Source: Geothrix sp. 21YS21S-2 (lineage in GTDB: Bacteria; Acidobacteriota; Holophagae; Holophagales; Holophagaceae). Taken from it: a stretch of 64,000 nt of DNA. Shown here one piece after another: positions 11,220 to 18,884 of this stretch (its first letter is position 1; each line of letters begins with the position of its first letter). A model generated the notes under the pieces. It was given only the letters and a program-made list of their open reading frames with translations. It made no database searches and was not told the DNA's origin. Position numbers and translations under genes: made by a program. The DNA lies in NCBI RefSeq assembly GCF_030846775.1, contig NZ_CP132910.1, positions 5,184,136 to 5,248,135 on the forward strand. The letters are read 5' to 3'.

Positions 11220-12481
11220 CCGGGGAAGGCCGCACGGATCTTGAGGAAGAAGTAGGCCTCATCCCGGTACCCATAGGCGATCCGCTTCAGGACCTTGATC
11301 TTGTTGTTGATCCCCTCCAGGATGCTGGTGTTCAGGTGCCACCGGCAGTGCGAGAGGATGTCCTCGATCCGCTTGGCCAGGTTTTTCGCAAAACGTACCA
11401 AAGGCGGCAGGCCGCTTGAGGTGGCCATGGCCAGCCAGTTCTCCCAGGCCTTCCGGGCCCAGCCCTCTCGCTTAAAGCCCCACAGGGCCTTAAGGGCGTC
11501 CTTCATGACGTAGGCCGTCATGAGGGCTTGGTTCGCCTCCAGGAGCGCGTTGAGCCTGGTCTTGCTCTCCCGGTTGGGCAGGTTCTCCCAGTTGCCCAGC
11601 AGGAGCCACTTGGCCCCCTTGATGAGTTCCCGGGCGGCCTTGTCGTCCCGGCACCGATTGGCCTCGTTGACCCGGATTCGGTCGAGCACCTGCTTTCCGA
11701 AATTGGCCAGGACATGGAACTGGTCCAGGACGATCTCGGCATTGGGGCAGTGTTGGCGGACTTCCGCTTCGAAAGTGGGGGACATGTCCATGGCCACCGC
11801 CGCGATCTTGCGGCACCGCCGCTTGCCGAGCCATTCGAAGAAGGGCCTGATATCCGCCTTGCCCCGGCCTTTGCCCACCCAAAGCACTTGGCGGGTTTCG
11901 GTATCGGCGAACACCGTGGCGTAGCTCTGCCCCTTATGGAGGGCGAACTCGTCCATCATGAGCAGCCGGACCTTGCCTGGTCTGGCTGGCTCCAGCGTGC
12001 GCTCCAGATAGGCCTTGTCGATGTCCTTCACTGTGCCCCAGTGGAGGCCATAATGCTCGGCAGCCCGCTTGATGGGCATGACCTTGCACATGCGGGCCAC
12101 ACTCTCGGCCATGCGGTTGGTGACCCGTGCATAGGGTTCCAGCCAGTCCAGGGCCTCCAGCTTGGGTCCGCAGGCAGGGCAGGCCACCCGGGCACGCCAG
12201 ACCACCAACACGGTATCCGCGTCGAACACGGGCAGGTCCCGGATCTCTCGCTGGGACCAGTCGTGCACCGCTGAAACCTTGCGCTGGCAGCCGCTGCAGG
12301 TCCGAGGGTGGACACCGAAGCCGAGCAACTCGATCCGGACCTGGGCGCGGGTACCCTTCTCCCCCAGTTCGAACCTTTCCACGGTTCCGACGCGATGCCC
12401 TTTCCATCCGCCCAAACGGGCAATAAGCTCCTTGGTAGGCAGCAGCGGCCTCCTCTCATCCTGGTTTCTCGACAACTCCAA
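11210..12481 (-). CDS. ISL3-family transposase
   Basis: A 423-residue transposase. The N-terminal third has the zinc-binding pairs CSGCQ and CPACG typical of ISL3 proteins, followed by a helical DNA-binding segment (MPIKRAAEHYGLHWGTVKDI). The DDE catalytic residues are seen in LLMMDEFALHKG (first Asp), AVAMDMSPTF (second Asp) and SILEGINNKIK (Glu). The reading frame is uninterrupted. The annotated start is a TTG; a slightly shorter TTG start is also possible and neither has a strong ribosome binding site. The C-terminus reaches into the left inverted repeat, as in other family members. Confidence 0.92.
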   Translation of the reverse strand: MELSRNQDERRPLLPTKELIARLGGWKGHRVGTVERFELGEKGTRAQVRIELLGFGVHPRTCSGCQRKVSAVHDWSQREIRDLPVFDADTVLVVWRARVACPACGPKLEALDWLEPYARVTNRMAESVARMCKVMPIKRAAEHYGLHWGTVKDIDKAYLERTLEPARPGKVRLLMMDEFALHKGQSYATVFADTETRQVLWVGKGRGKADIRPFFEWLGKRRCRKIAAVAMDMSPTFEAEVRQHCPNAEIVLDQFHVLANFGKQVLDRIRVNEANRCRDDKAARELIKGAKWLLLGNWENLPNRESKTRLNALLEANQALMTAYVMKDALKALWGFKREGWARKAWENWLAMATSSGLPPLVRFAKNLAKRIEDILSHCRWHLNTSILEGINNKIKVLKRIAYGYRDEAYFFLKIRAAFPGNP

Positions 12482-12546
12482 GATGCCTGAAGTCCACTGC
12501 TGCCGACCTGTTACCCGATGAATCCGGCAATCTCGATCGAAGGGCC

Positions 12547-12638
12547 TATCGCCGAGGCGCCGAGGAGCCGAGGATCGCCGAGGAATAAAAAGAAGATCTT
12601 TTCTCGGCGAACCTCGGCCCCTCGGCGCCTCGGCGATA
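12547..12638. repeat. 92-nt imperfect palindrome inside the insertion sequence
   Basis: Two 38-base arms (12547-12584 and 12601-12638) are complementary at 35 of 38 positions and enclose a 16-base AT-rich loop containing AGATCT. The arms are built from reiterated CGCCGAGG/GCCGAGG units. As RNA or single-stranded DNA this would form one very stable hairpin. It lies between the transposase start and the right inverted repeat. Confidence 0.9.
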
Positions 12639-12750
12639 AGCTTTTCGTTTCAACTTACCTGGATGACGGGCTCAGAGCGGCCCCTATCGACCGGACCCGG
12701 CCTCCTCGTCAGCACCAAGCTAAAGTGAGTGTGGGTCGGCGCCACCCCTC

Positions 12751-12766
12751 AAATCCGTGAAGAACC
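12751..12766 (-). repeat. Right terminal inverted repeat of the ISL3 element
   Basis: AAATCCGTGAAGAACC on the plus strand, the exact reverse complement of the left end. Confidence 0.93.
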
Positions 12767-12774
12767 GAAAATAT
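12767..12774. repeat. Right copy of 8-bp target-site duplication (GAAAATAT)
   Basis: Identical to 11196-11203, directly abutting the right inverted repeat. Confidence 0.9.
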
Positions 12775-12837
12775 GTGTAATGGGCACCTCGTTTCGCTAG
12801 GATGACTCCCATCAACCTTCGAACCTGGGAGAAACGC

Positions 12838-15135
12838 ATGCCCTCGATGCAGGCAGTTCTTTGTGCATTTTTGCTCTGCGCCGGGGCCCTGGGCCAGAGG
12901 CCATCCAATGCACGGCCGCTCACGGGCAGAGTCGTGGACGGGGACGGCAGGCCGGTGTCCAAGGCGAAAGTGGATTGGGCGGAAGTCGGAACCTTCCGGT
13001 GTCTGGGGGAGGTCGAGACGGACCCGGATGGGCGTTTTTCACTGAAGGCGCCGGAGGGCCAGGTCTGGGTCTCCGCCCGCGCACCGGGGTTCGCCCCGTC
13101 GGCGAAATGGGTCGACGTCCTGGAGGGGCGGGCGACGGCGCCACTCTCGGTTTGCCTGGGCAAGGGGGATGCGAAGCTCAAGGTGAAGGTCACGCGCCCG
13201 GATGGGGGGGCCATCCCCAGGGGTGAGGCCTGGATCCAGGAAATATCGGACATCCTGGCGGAGAAGCTGTTCCGGAGCGACGTGACCGGAGGCGCGTTCG
13301 AACTCGTCCTGCCCTCCGGAACCTATCGCCTGCGCCTGAAATTCCCAGGATTTCCCGATGCCGAAGGTTTCGCGCGCCTCGGTGGAGACCAGACCCTCAC
13401 CGTCCCCCTGCGGTCCCCTTCTTTGCCCCCGGGGCCCGCGGTCAAGGCCTGGGTCCGCCAACAAGCCCTGCCTCTTGCGGACCTCCGGGCACTGGATCCG
13501 GTCATCGGGGACTCCAGACTCGTCGGGTTGGGGGAGGCCACCCACGGGACCCACGATTTCCAGGCCTTCAAGACCCGGATGATCCAGCATCTGGTCGCGG
13601 ACAAGGGGTTCTCGTTCGTGGTCTTCGAAGAGGACTTCACGAAGGCGGAGGTGGTGAACGCCTACGTGCTCAGGGGGGAGGGCGACCCGGAGTCGGCCCT
13701 GGCCCAGCTGGATGTGAACTGGTGGGATACCCGCGAGGTGCTGGAACTGGTCCGCTGGATGCGGTCCTGGAACGCAACCCACGAGCGGAAGGTCTCCTTC
13801 CGGGGCAACGATACGCACACGGTTTCGCCCCACTACGCCGGTCTCATGGCGGGCCTCGCCCGGGTGGACCCGGTCTTCGCCGCCGAGACCGCCGCCCGGG
13901 GACTGGATGCAGCCTTCATCCAGGCTGCCGAGATGAGGACTCACCCCACCAAGGAGACGCTCCGGAAAGGGCTTCTGCTGGCCGATGGGGTCGTGGCCGG
14001 GCTGAAGGAGCGGATGGGGGCCTGGGAGGCCGGCACCGCCGAGAAGGTGATGCTGGACGCGCGGATGACGCGGCAGTATTTCTGGAGGTATTCGGGGGTG
14101 GATCCCTACATGGCCCGGGACAAGGTCATGGCCGACACGGTTTTGGCATTGCTGGAACAGGCCGGCGAGGGTGCCCGCGGAATCCTGTGGGCCCACAACG
14201 GGCACGTGGGGATGGAGGACATTTTCGGATTCAGGAGCCAGGGCGGCTACCTTCGGGAGGCACTGGGGCAGGGGTACCGCCCCATTGGGTTCTCGTTCAA
14301 CCGCGGCAGATTCCGGGCCTGGACCCATCCCCTTGAAAGCGGCCTTGGCGAGCTGAACTTCGAGCTGGGGAGGGCTCCCGCCGACTCCGTCGAAGGGATC
14401 CTGGCCTCGGCGAGGCTTCCGCAGATGGCCATCGATCTGAGGCGACTTCCGAAGGGCGGGGCCGTGGGGGACTGGTTCCAAGCTTCGCACCCCATGGTGG
14501 GGATCGGAGGCGGCTTCTGTCCCGGCGAGCCCGACTACATGCTCTTCCGCTCCCCGACCCGGGTCGCCGCCGCCTTCGACGCCGTGGTGTTCTTCGATCG
14601 CACCTCACCCATCCAGCCCAATCCGAGCAAGTGGAGCATCATTGATCTTCCTGTGGGGCCCGTGAATCCCGCACCGTGCAATCTGCATTTCCAGGCCGAG
14701 CGCCCGGGATCCGGCTGGGCGCTGACCTCCTTTGAATCCGAGGATGCCCCTCCGGGGCGGAACGAAGCGATACCGGCTCCGGTTTCCGTCACGGCGGAAG
14801 GCGGCACCTGGATCCTGTCCCTTGGCTGCTTCCCGGGCAACCCCCTGAAGGTTCCGGTGATGGGGCAGGCCGTGGAGGCGGCCCCCTACCGGGGCAGGGA
14901 GGTGCGCTTCTCGGCCCGCGTGAAGTGCGGGCACGAAGTGCGGCTCTGGCTCCGCACAGGCCGGTCCGGCCATCCCTCGGGCCTTGCGGTGCGGAGCCGG
15001 AAGATCGAGGGCGGATGGACCCACATGGAGGTGAAGGCCCGGATACCGCGGGATGCCACGACGATCGCCTTCGGTTTCGCGAGCCTTGGACAGGCTCCGC
15101 TGCTCATCCAGGGGGTGGCCCTGACGAAGCGGTGA
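12838..15135 (+). CDS. Secreted erythromycin-esterase-fold protein with N-terminal carboxypeptidase-regulatory-like domain
   Basis: A 765-residue predicted exported protein. The start at the second ATG is preferred because GGGAG lies six bases upstream and it opens directly into a signal peptide (MPSMQAVLCAFLLCAGALG). Residues about 25-110 are a CarboxypepD_reg/Ig-like beta domain (TGRVVDGDGRPVSKAKV). Residues about 215-570 match the erythromycin esterase/succinoglycan biosynthesis fold: LVGLGEATHGTHDF, FEEDF, FRGNDTH and ILWAHNGHV carry the conserved Glu and His residues. The last 170 residues form an extra beta-rich domain. The family hydrolyses esters including macrolide lactones; the export signal and added domains suggest a different physiological substrate. 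It ends two bases from the convergent fliN/Y stop. Confidence 0.85.
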   Translation: MPSMQAVLCAFLLCAGALGQRPSNARPLTGRVVDGDGRPVSKAKVDWAEVGTFRCLGEVETDPDGRFSLKAPEGQVWVSARAPGFAPSAKWVDVLEGRATAPLSVCLGKGDAKLKVKVTRPDGGAIPRGEAWIQEISDILAEKLFRSDVTGGAFELVLPSGTYRLRLKFPGFPDAEGFARLGGDQTLTVPLRSPSLPPGPAVKAWVRQQALPLADLRALDPVIGDSRLVGLGEATHGTHDFQAFKTRMIQHLVADKGFSFVVFEEDFTKAEVVNAYVLRGEGDPESALAQLDVNWWDTREVLELVRWMRSWNATHERKVSFRGNDTHTVSPHYAGLMAGLARVDPVFAAETAARGLDAAFIQAAEMRTHPTKETLRKGLLLADGVVAGLKERMGAWEAGTAEKVMLDARMTRQYFWRYSGVDPYMARDKVMADTVLALLEQAGEGARGILWAHNGHVGMEDIFGFRSQGGYLREALGQGYRPIGFSFNRGRFRAWTHPLESGLGELNFELGRAPADSVEGILASARLPQMAIDLRRLPKGGAVGDWFQASHPMVGIGGGFCPGEPDYMLFRSPTRVAAAFDAVVFFDRTSPIQPNPSKWSIIDLPVGPVNPAPCNLHFQAERPGSGWALTSFESEDAPPGRNEAIPAPVSVTAEGGTWILSLGCFPGNPLKVPVMGQAVEAAPYRGREVRFSARVKCGHEVRLWLRTGRSGHPSGLAVRSRKIEGGWTHMEVKARIPRDATTIAFGFASLGQAPLLIQGVALTKR

Positions 15136-15136
15136 C

Positions 15137-16111
15137 CTACACCAGGCTCCGGATCCGCGCGTCCGTGCTCTCGATCTCGGTGATCCGGAACGCGAAGTTG
15201 CCGTCCACCACCACCACCTCGCCCCGGGCGATGAGCTTGCTGTTCACCAGCAACTCCACGGGGGCGTCGGCGGCGCGGTTCAGCTCGAGGATGGAGCCGG
15301 GGGTGAGCTTGAGGAGCTCTCCCAGCTGCATCTCGGTCTGGCCCATGCGGACCATGAGGGGCAGTTCGATGTCCAGGAGCAGGTCCAGGTTGCCGGTGTC
15401 GACGGTGGAGGCCTGGCGCTGGGGGGGGCCGGCGGCGGGGGCGGCGACGGGGACGGTGCCGCCGGTGGCCCGGGGGGCGGGGGCGGCCGCGGCGGGCGCG
15501 GGGGCTTCGGGGGCGGCCGGGGCCGGGGCCGCCGGGGCCTCGCCGATGCCCAGCTTGCGCTTGATCTGCTGGATGAGCAGGTCGGGGATCAGGAGGTGGA
15601 TGACGGTGCCCAGGCTCTCCTGGCTCGTCTCCAGGGGCAGGTCGTAGAAGGGGCCGGGGCCCATGATCTCCTCCAGGCCGGAGGAATCGCCGCCCTCGGC
15701 GGAGAAGATCTCGACGTTGGAGATGGAGAGCGTCTCCCCGGCCAGGTCGGAGAGGGCCTGGTTGGCCGAGCCCATGATCTGGTTGAAGGTCTCGGCCAGG
15801 GCGTCGCGGCTGTCGCCGGCGAGCTCGGTGGAAGGGGTGCCGTCGCCGCCCAGCATGAGGTCCACCAGCATGGTGCCCTCCTTGAGGGGGAGGGCGAAGA
15901 GCAGGGTGCCGGTCATGCCCTTGGTGTAGTGGGCCTTCACGTACACCACGGTGGCCGAGTGGAGCACCGAGACGCCCACGTGGTCCAGGGTGTTGCCGTC
16001 CTGCGGCTTGATGGCGAACTCCCGGCCCGTGAGCATGGAGAACACGCTCGACATGCTTTCGGAGAAGCACCCGCCGATCTTCTGGTCGAGGTCGGACATC
16101 ACGGGATCCAT
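15137..16111 (-). CDS. fliY: Flagellar motor switch protein FliN/FliY, with CheC-like N-terminal domain
   Basis: A 324-residue switch protein, far longer than classical FliN (about 100-140). Residues about 1-180 resemble CheC/FliY phosphatases, including an E..N.......N signature in AETFNQIMGSANQAL. Residues about 185-235 are an Ala/Pro-rich linker. Residues about 240-324 are the SpoA/FliN domain (LDIELPLMVRMGQTEMQLGE, LNRAADAPVELLVN) that builds the C-ring. By family it is part of the rotor-mounted switch and may dephosphorylate CheY-P. It starts one base after the fliM stop, so translation is probably coupled. It is the last gene of the flagellar operon here. Confidence 0.88.
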   Translation of the reverse strand: MDPVMSDLDQKIGGCFSESMSSVFSMLTGREFAIKPQDGNTLDHVGVSVLHSATVVYVKAHYTKGMTGTLLFALPLKEGTMLVDLMLGGDGTPSTELAGDSRDALAETFNQIMGSANQALSDLAGETLSISNVEIFSAEGGDSSGLEEIMGPGPFYDLPLETSQESLGTVIHLLIPDLLIQQIKRKLGIGEAPAAPAPAAPEAPAPAAAAPAPRATGGTVPVAAPAAGPPQRQASTVDTGNLDLLLDIELPLMVRMGQTEMQLGELLKLTPGSILELNRAADAPVELLVNSKLIARGEVVVVDGNFAFRITEIESTDARIRSLV

Positions 16112-16112
16112 G

Positions 16113-17138
16113 TCATCCCTCCTTGCTTGCGGTCACTTGGAACACCCGCTTCTGGTTTGAGTTCAGGGCCACGTAGCCGTGGAAGCGGGGAATGCCGTCC
16201 ACGGTGAGGTCGAGCATGGCGTCGAAGCGCTTGGTCAGGGGGATGAGGTCGCCCTCCTGCAGGGCGAGGATCTCCGAGAGGCGCAGGTTGGTGCCGCGGA
16301 TCTCGGCGGCCACGGCCATGTCGCACTTCTTCATGCTCTCCATGAGGAGGCGGGCCTCCTCGAAGGTGCCGGACTTCTTGTAGCCCGTGTACATCTCCTG
16401 GTCGAACTTGTTGGCCACGGGCTCCAGGATGATGGAGGGGATGGCCAGGTTGATCATGCCCACCACCGTACCCATCTTCACCTCGAAGACCACCAGCAGC
16501 ACGACCTCGTTGGGGGCCACGATCTGGATGAGCTGGGGGCTGGTCTCCCGGGCCTGGATCTTGAAGTCCAGGTCGATGATGCCCCGCCAGGCCTCGCGCA
16601 GGTCGTCCAGGGCCAGCTTGAGCACGCCGTCGAAGATGGACTGCTCGATGTCGGTCATGGTGCGCAGGTTCTTCAGGGGGTCGCCGGGGCCGCCCAGCAT
16701 CTTGTCGATGATGGGGAAGACCAGCTGGGGGTTTACCTCCAGCGCGAAGGCGCCCTCCAGGGGGCGGATGGAGATGGCGTTGAAGCAGGTGGGGTCGGGC
16801 ACCGAGAGGAGGAACTCCTGGTAGCTCAGCTGCTCCACGGAGACCAGGTTCACTTCGGTGATGGTGCGCAGGTAGGCGGAAAGGGAGCTGGAGAAGTTCC
16901 GGGCGAACCGGTCGTGCATGAAGTGCAGGCTGCGCATCTGCTCCCGGCTCACCCGGTCGGGGCGGCGGAAGTTGTAGAGGCTGACCTTCTTCTGGGGCTG
17001 GGCTTTTTTTGCCTTCTGGGGGGCGGGTCCGGCCGAGGGACGCTCCGCGGACGCGGCAGCGGGTGCAGGCGCCTTGGCCCCCTTGGCGTGGGACTTCAGG
17101 AGGGCATCTACCTCTTCCTGGCTTAGAATCTTGGCCAT
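16113..17138 (-). CDS. fliM: Flagellar motor switch protein FliM
   Basis: A 341-residue protein of normal FliM length. The N-terminus MAKILSQEEVDALL is the conserved CheY-P-binding peptide. An Ala/Pro-rich linker follows, then the CheC-like middle domain (SLHFMHDRFARNFSSSLSAY), and finally a C-terminal SpoA domain (NLRLSEILALQEGDLIPL). FliM links stator torque to the C-ring and binds CheY-P for direction switching. It lies 12 bases downstream of fliA and one base upstream of fliN/Y. Confidence 0.95.
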   Translation of the reverse strand: MAKILSQEEVDALLKSHAKGAKAPAPAAASAERPSAGPAPQKAKKAQPQKKVSLYNFRRPDRVSREQMRSLHFMHDRFARNFSSSLSAYLRTITEVNLVSVEQLSYQEFLLSVPDPTCFNAISIRPLEGAFALEVNPQLVFPIIDKMLGGPGDPLKNLRTMTDIEQSIFDGVLKLALDDLREAWRGIIDLDFKIQARETSPQLIQIVAPNEVVLLVVFEVKMGTVVGMINLAIPSIILEPVANKFDQEMYTGYKKSGTFEEARLLMESMKKCDMAVAAEIRGTNLRLSEILALQEGDLIPLTKRFDAMLDLTVDGIPRFHGYVALNSNQKRVFQVTASKEG

Positions 17139-17150
17139 TTGTCAGTCCAT

Positions 17151-17999
17151 TCAACCATCGATGCGCCGTTCTTTCAGCTTGCCCCGCAGCCGGAGCATGG
17201 ACTTGGTATGCAATTGCGATACCCGACTCTCGGTGATGTTGAGGAGCGTGCCGATTTCCTTCATCGTCAGTTCCTCGAAGTAGTACAGCTGCACCACGAA
17301 CCGCTCCTTGGTGGGAAGGCGGTCCACGGCGGACTTGAGAAGCAGTCTCACCTCCCGGGCCTGCAGGAGGATGTGGGGGTTCTCCCCGTCCGGGTCGGGC
17401 ACGAAGCTGATGAGGTTCTCGCCCTCGCCGTTCTCGCCGGCGTCCACGAAGGCGCCCAGGGTCACGCCCTTGAGCTCGTCCAGGCTGTGGTGGAGATCCT
17501 CCAGGGCCAGGCCCAGGTGCGCGGCCACCTCCTCGTCGGTGGCGGCCCTGCCGTGCTGCTGCTCCAGGAGGTGGTAGGCGGTCTCGATGTCCTTCTTCTT
17601 CCGGCGCAGGCTGCGCGGAACCCAGTCCAGGTCTCGCAGGCCGTCCAGGATGGCGCCGCGGATGCGCTGCTCGGCGTAGGTCTTGAACTTGACGTTGCGG
17701 TCGGGCTCGAACTTGCGCACGGCGTCCATGAGCCCCAGGATGCCGGAGTGGATGAGGTCGTCCATCTCCACGTGGGAGGGCAGGCGGCTGGAGATGCGGT
17801 GGGCCACGAACTTCACCAGGGGCAGGCATTCCGTGATGAGGAACTCGCGGTCCTGGAAGTCCGGCTCGGCGTCGGGGAGCTCGGGCTTGGGCGGCGGCGG
17901 GGGGGTGTTGCGGCCATAGGCGTTCATGGCCGCCCGGGCTACGGGCGATGGGGGCTTTCTGGCCTCGGGGCCCTTTCCTCCCTGGCTTCCCTCCGTCAT
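17151..17999 (-). CDS. fliA: RNA polymerase sigma factor FliA (sigma-28)
   Basis: A 282-residue sigma-70 family protein of the FliA/WhiG type. An N-terminal Pro-rich extension precedes region 2 (HVEMDDLIHSGILGLMDAVRKF, then RIRGAILDGLRDLDWVPRSLR), region 3 (RAATDEEVAAHLGL) and region 4 (LTMKEIGTLLNITESRVSQLHTK). By family it directs late flagellar and chemotaxis genes. Its start overlaps the flhG stop by four bases (ATGA), so the two are translationally coupled. No anti-sigma FlgM was recognised in the window. Confidence 0.94.
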   Translation of the reverse strand: MTEGSQGGKGPEARKPPSPVARAAMNAYGRNTPPPPPKPELPDAEPDFQDREFLITECLPLVKFVAHRISSRLPSHVEMDDLIHSGILGLMDAVRKFEPDRNVKFKTYAEQRIRGAILDGLRDLDWVPRSLRRKKKDIETAYHLLEQQHGRAATDEEVAAHLGLALEDLHHSLDELKGVTLGAFVDAGENGEGENLISFVPDPDGENPHILLQAREVRLLLKSAVDRLPTKERFVVQLYYFEELTMKEIGTLLNITESRVSQLHTKSMLRLRGKLKERRIDG

Positions 18000-18859
18000 G
18001 GCTCCTCTGCGCTAAGGCCTTTCCAGAATGCAGCAAATCCCTCTTTTTGTAAGGGGATCTTCTGTTGCAACTGCTGTGCCGCGCCGAGGAAGGCCTGGGA
18101 AGAGGGGGCCTGGGGGTAGAGGTCGGCCACGCAGCGCTGCTGGCGCACGGACTGGAGCATGAAGGGATCGGTGGGCACCATGCCCAGGACCTGCAGGTCC
18201 CGGCTCAGGAAACGGCGGGTGGCGGCCTGGAGCTGCTCGATCGTTTCCTCGGCCTCCTCGGCGTTCTGGGCGTTGTTCACCAGGAGCCAGAGGGGCTTGT
18301 GGGGGTCGCGCAGGTGGACGGTCTTGACCATGGCGTAGGCGTCCACCAGGGCGGTGGGTTCGGGGGTGGTCACCAGGAGCACCTCCTGGGCGGCCATGAG
18401 GAGCTTTATCACTGAATCATGAATGCCGGCGGCGGTGTCGATGAGCAGCCAGTCGATGCCCTGGGACACCCGCTGGAGGCCCTGCACCAGGCGCAGCTCA
18501 GCCGCCGCGTCCAGGCGGGTGAGTTCCTGGATGCCGCTGGAGGCCGGGATGATGCGGATGCCGAAGGGGCCGTCCAGGAGGATCTCCTCCAGGATCTTTT
18601 CGCCGCGGAGCACGTGCTCCAGGGTCCACTGGGGGCTGAGCCCCAGCAGGATGTCCAGGTTGGCCAGGCCGAAGTCGGCGTCCAGCACCACCACGCGCTG
18701 GCCCATCTGGGCCAGGGACATGGCGAGGCCGGCGACCACGTTGGTCTTGCCCACGCCGCCCTTGCCGGAGGCGATGGCCATCACCCTTGAGCCGAAGAGG
18801 GTGCCGGCTGCGGGCTGGTTGCGGGAGAGGGCGCGAAGTCGGTTGGCTTGATCGTTCAT
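17996..18859 (-). CDS. flhG: Flagellar number regulator FlhG (MinD/ParA-like ATPase)
   Basis: A 287-residue P-loop ATPase. The deviant Walker A motif SGKGGVGKTN (about residues 32-41), VLDADFGLANLDILLG and DWLLIDTAAGIHD are typical of FlhG/FleN. It works with FlhF to set flagellar number and position at the pole. The N-terminus MNDQANRLRALSRN resembles the DQAxxLR motif used by FlhG proteins to stimulate FlhF GTPase. It sits directly between flhF and fliA, the usual order. Confidence 0.93.
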   Translation of the reverse strand: MNDQANRLRALSRNQPAAGTLFGSRVMAIASGKGGVGKTNVVAGLAMSLAQMGQRVVVLDADFGLANLDILLGLSPQWTLEHVLRGEKILEEILLDGPFGIRIIPASSGIQELTRLDAAAELRLVQGLQRVSQGIDWLLIDTAAGIHDSVIKLLMAAQEVLLVTTPEPTALVDAYAMVKTVHLRDPHKPLWLLVNNAQNAEEAEETIEQLQAATRRFLSRDLQVLGMVPTDPFMLQSVRQQRCVADLYPQAPSSQAFLGAAQQLQQKIPLQKEGFAAFWKGLSAEEP

Positions 18860-18884
18860 TTTACCGCCAGGATTTCGAACATGA

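Larger units (their letters stand above)
11204..12766 (-). mobile_element. Complete ISL3-family insertion sequence (1563 bp)
   Basis: The element is bounded by perfect 16-bp terminal inverted repeats (GGTTCTTCACGGATTT), at 11204-11219 and, inverted, at 12751-12766. It is flanked by the 8-bp duplication GAAAATAT on both sides, so both boundaries are certain. It contains one full-length ISL3-type transposase on the minus strand. A noncoding part of about 285 bases lies upstream of the transposase and holds a large palindrome. Intact ends, intact duplication and an intact gene suggest recent insertion. Confidence 0.95.
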
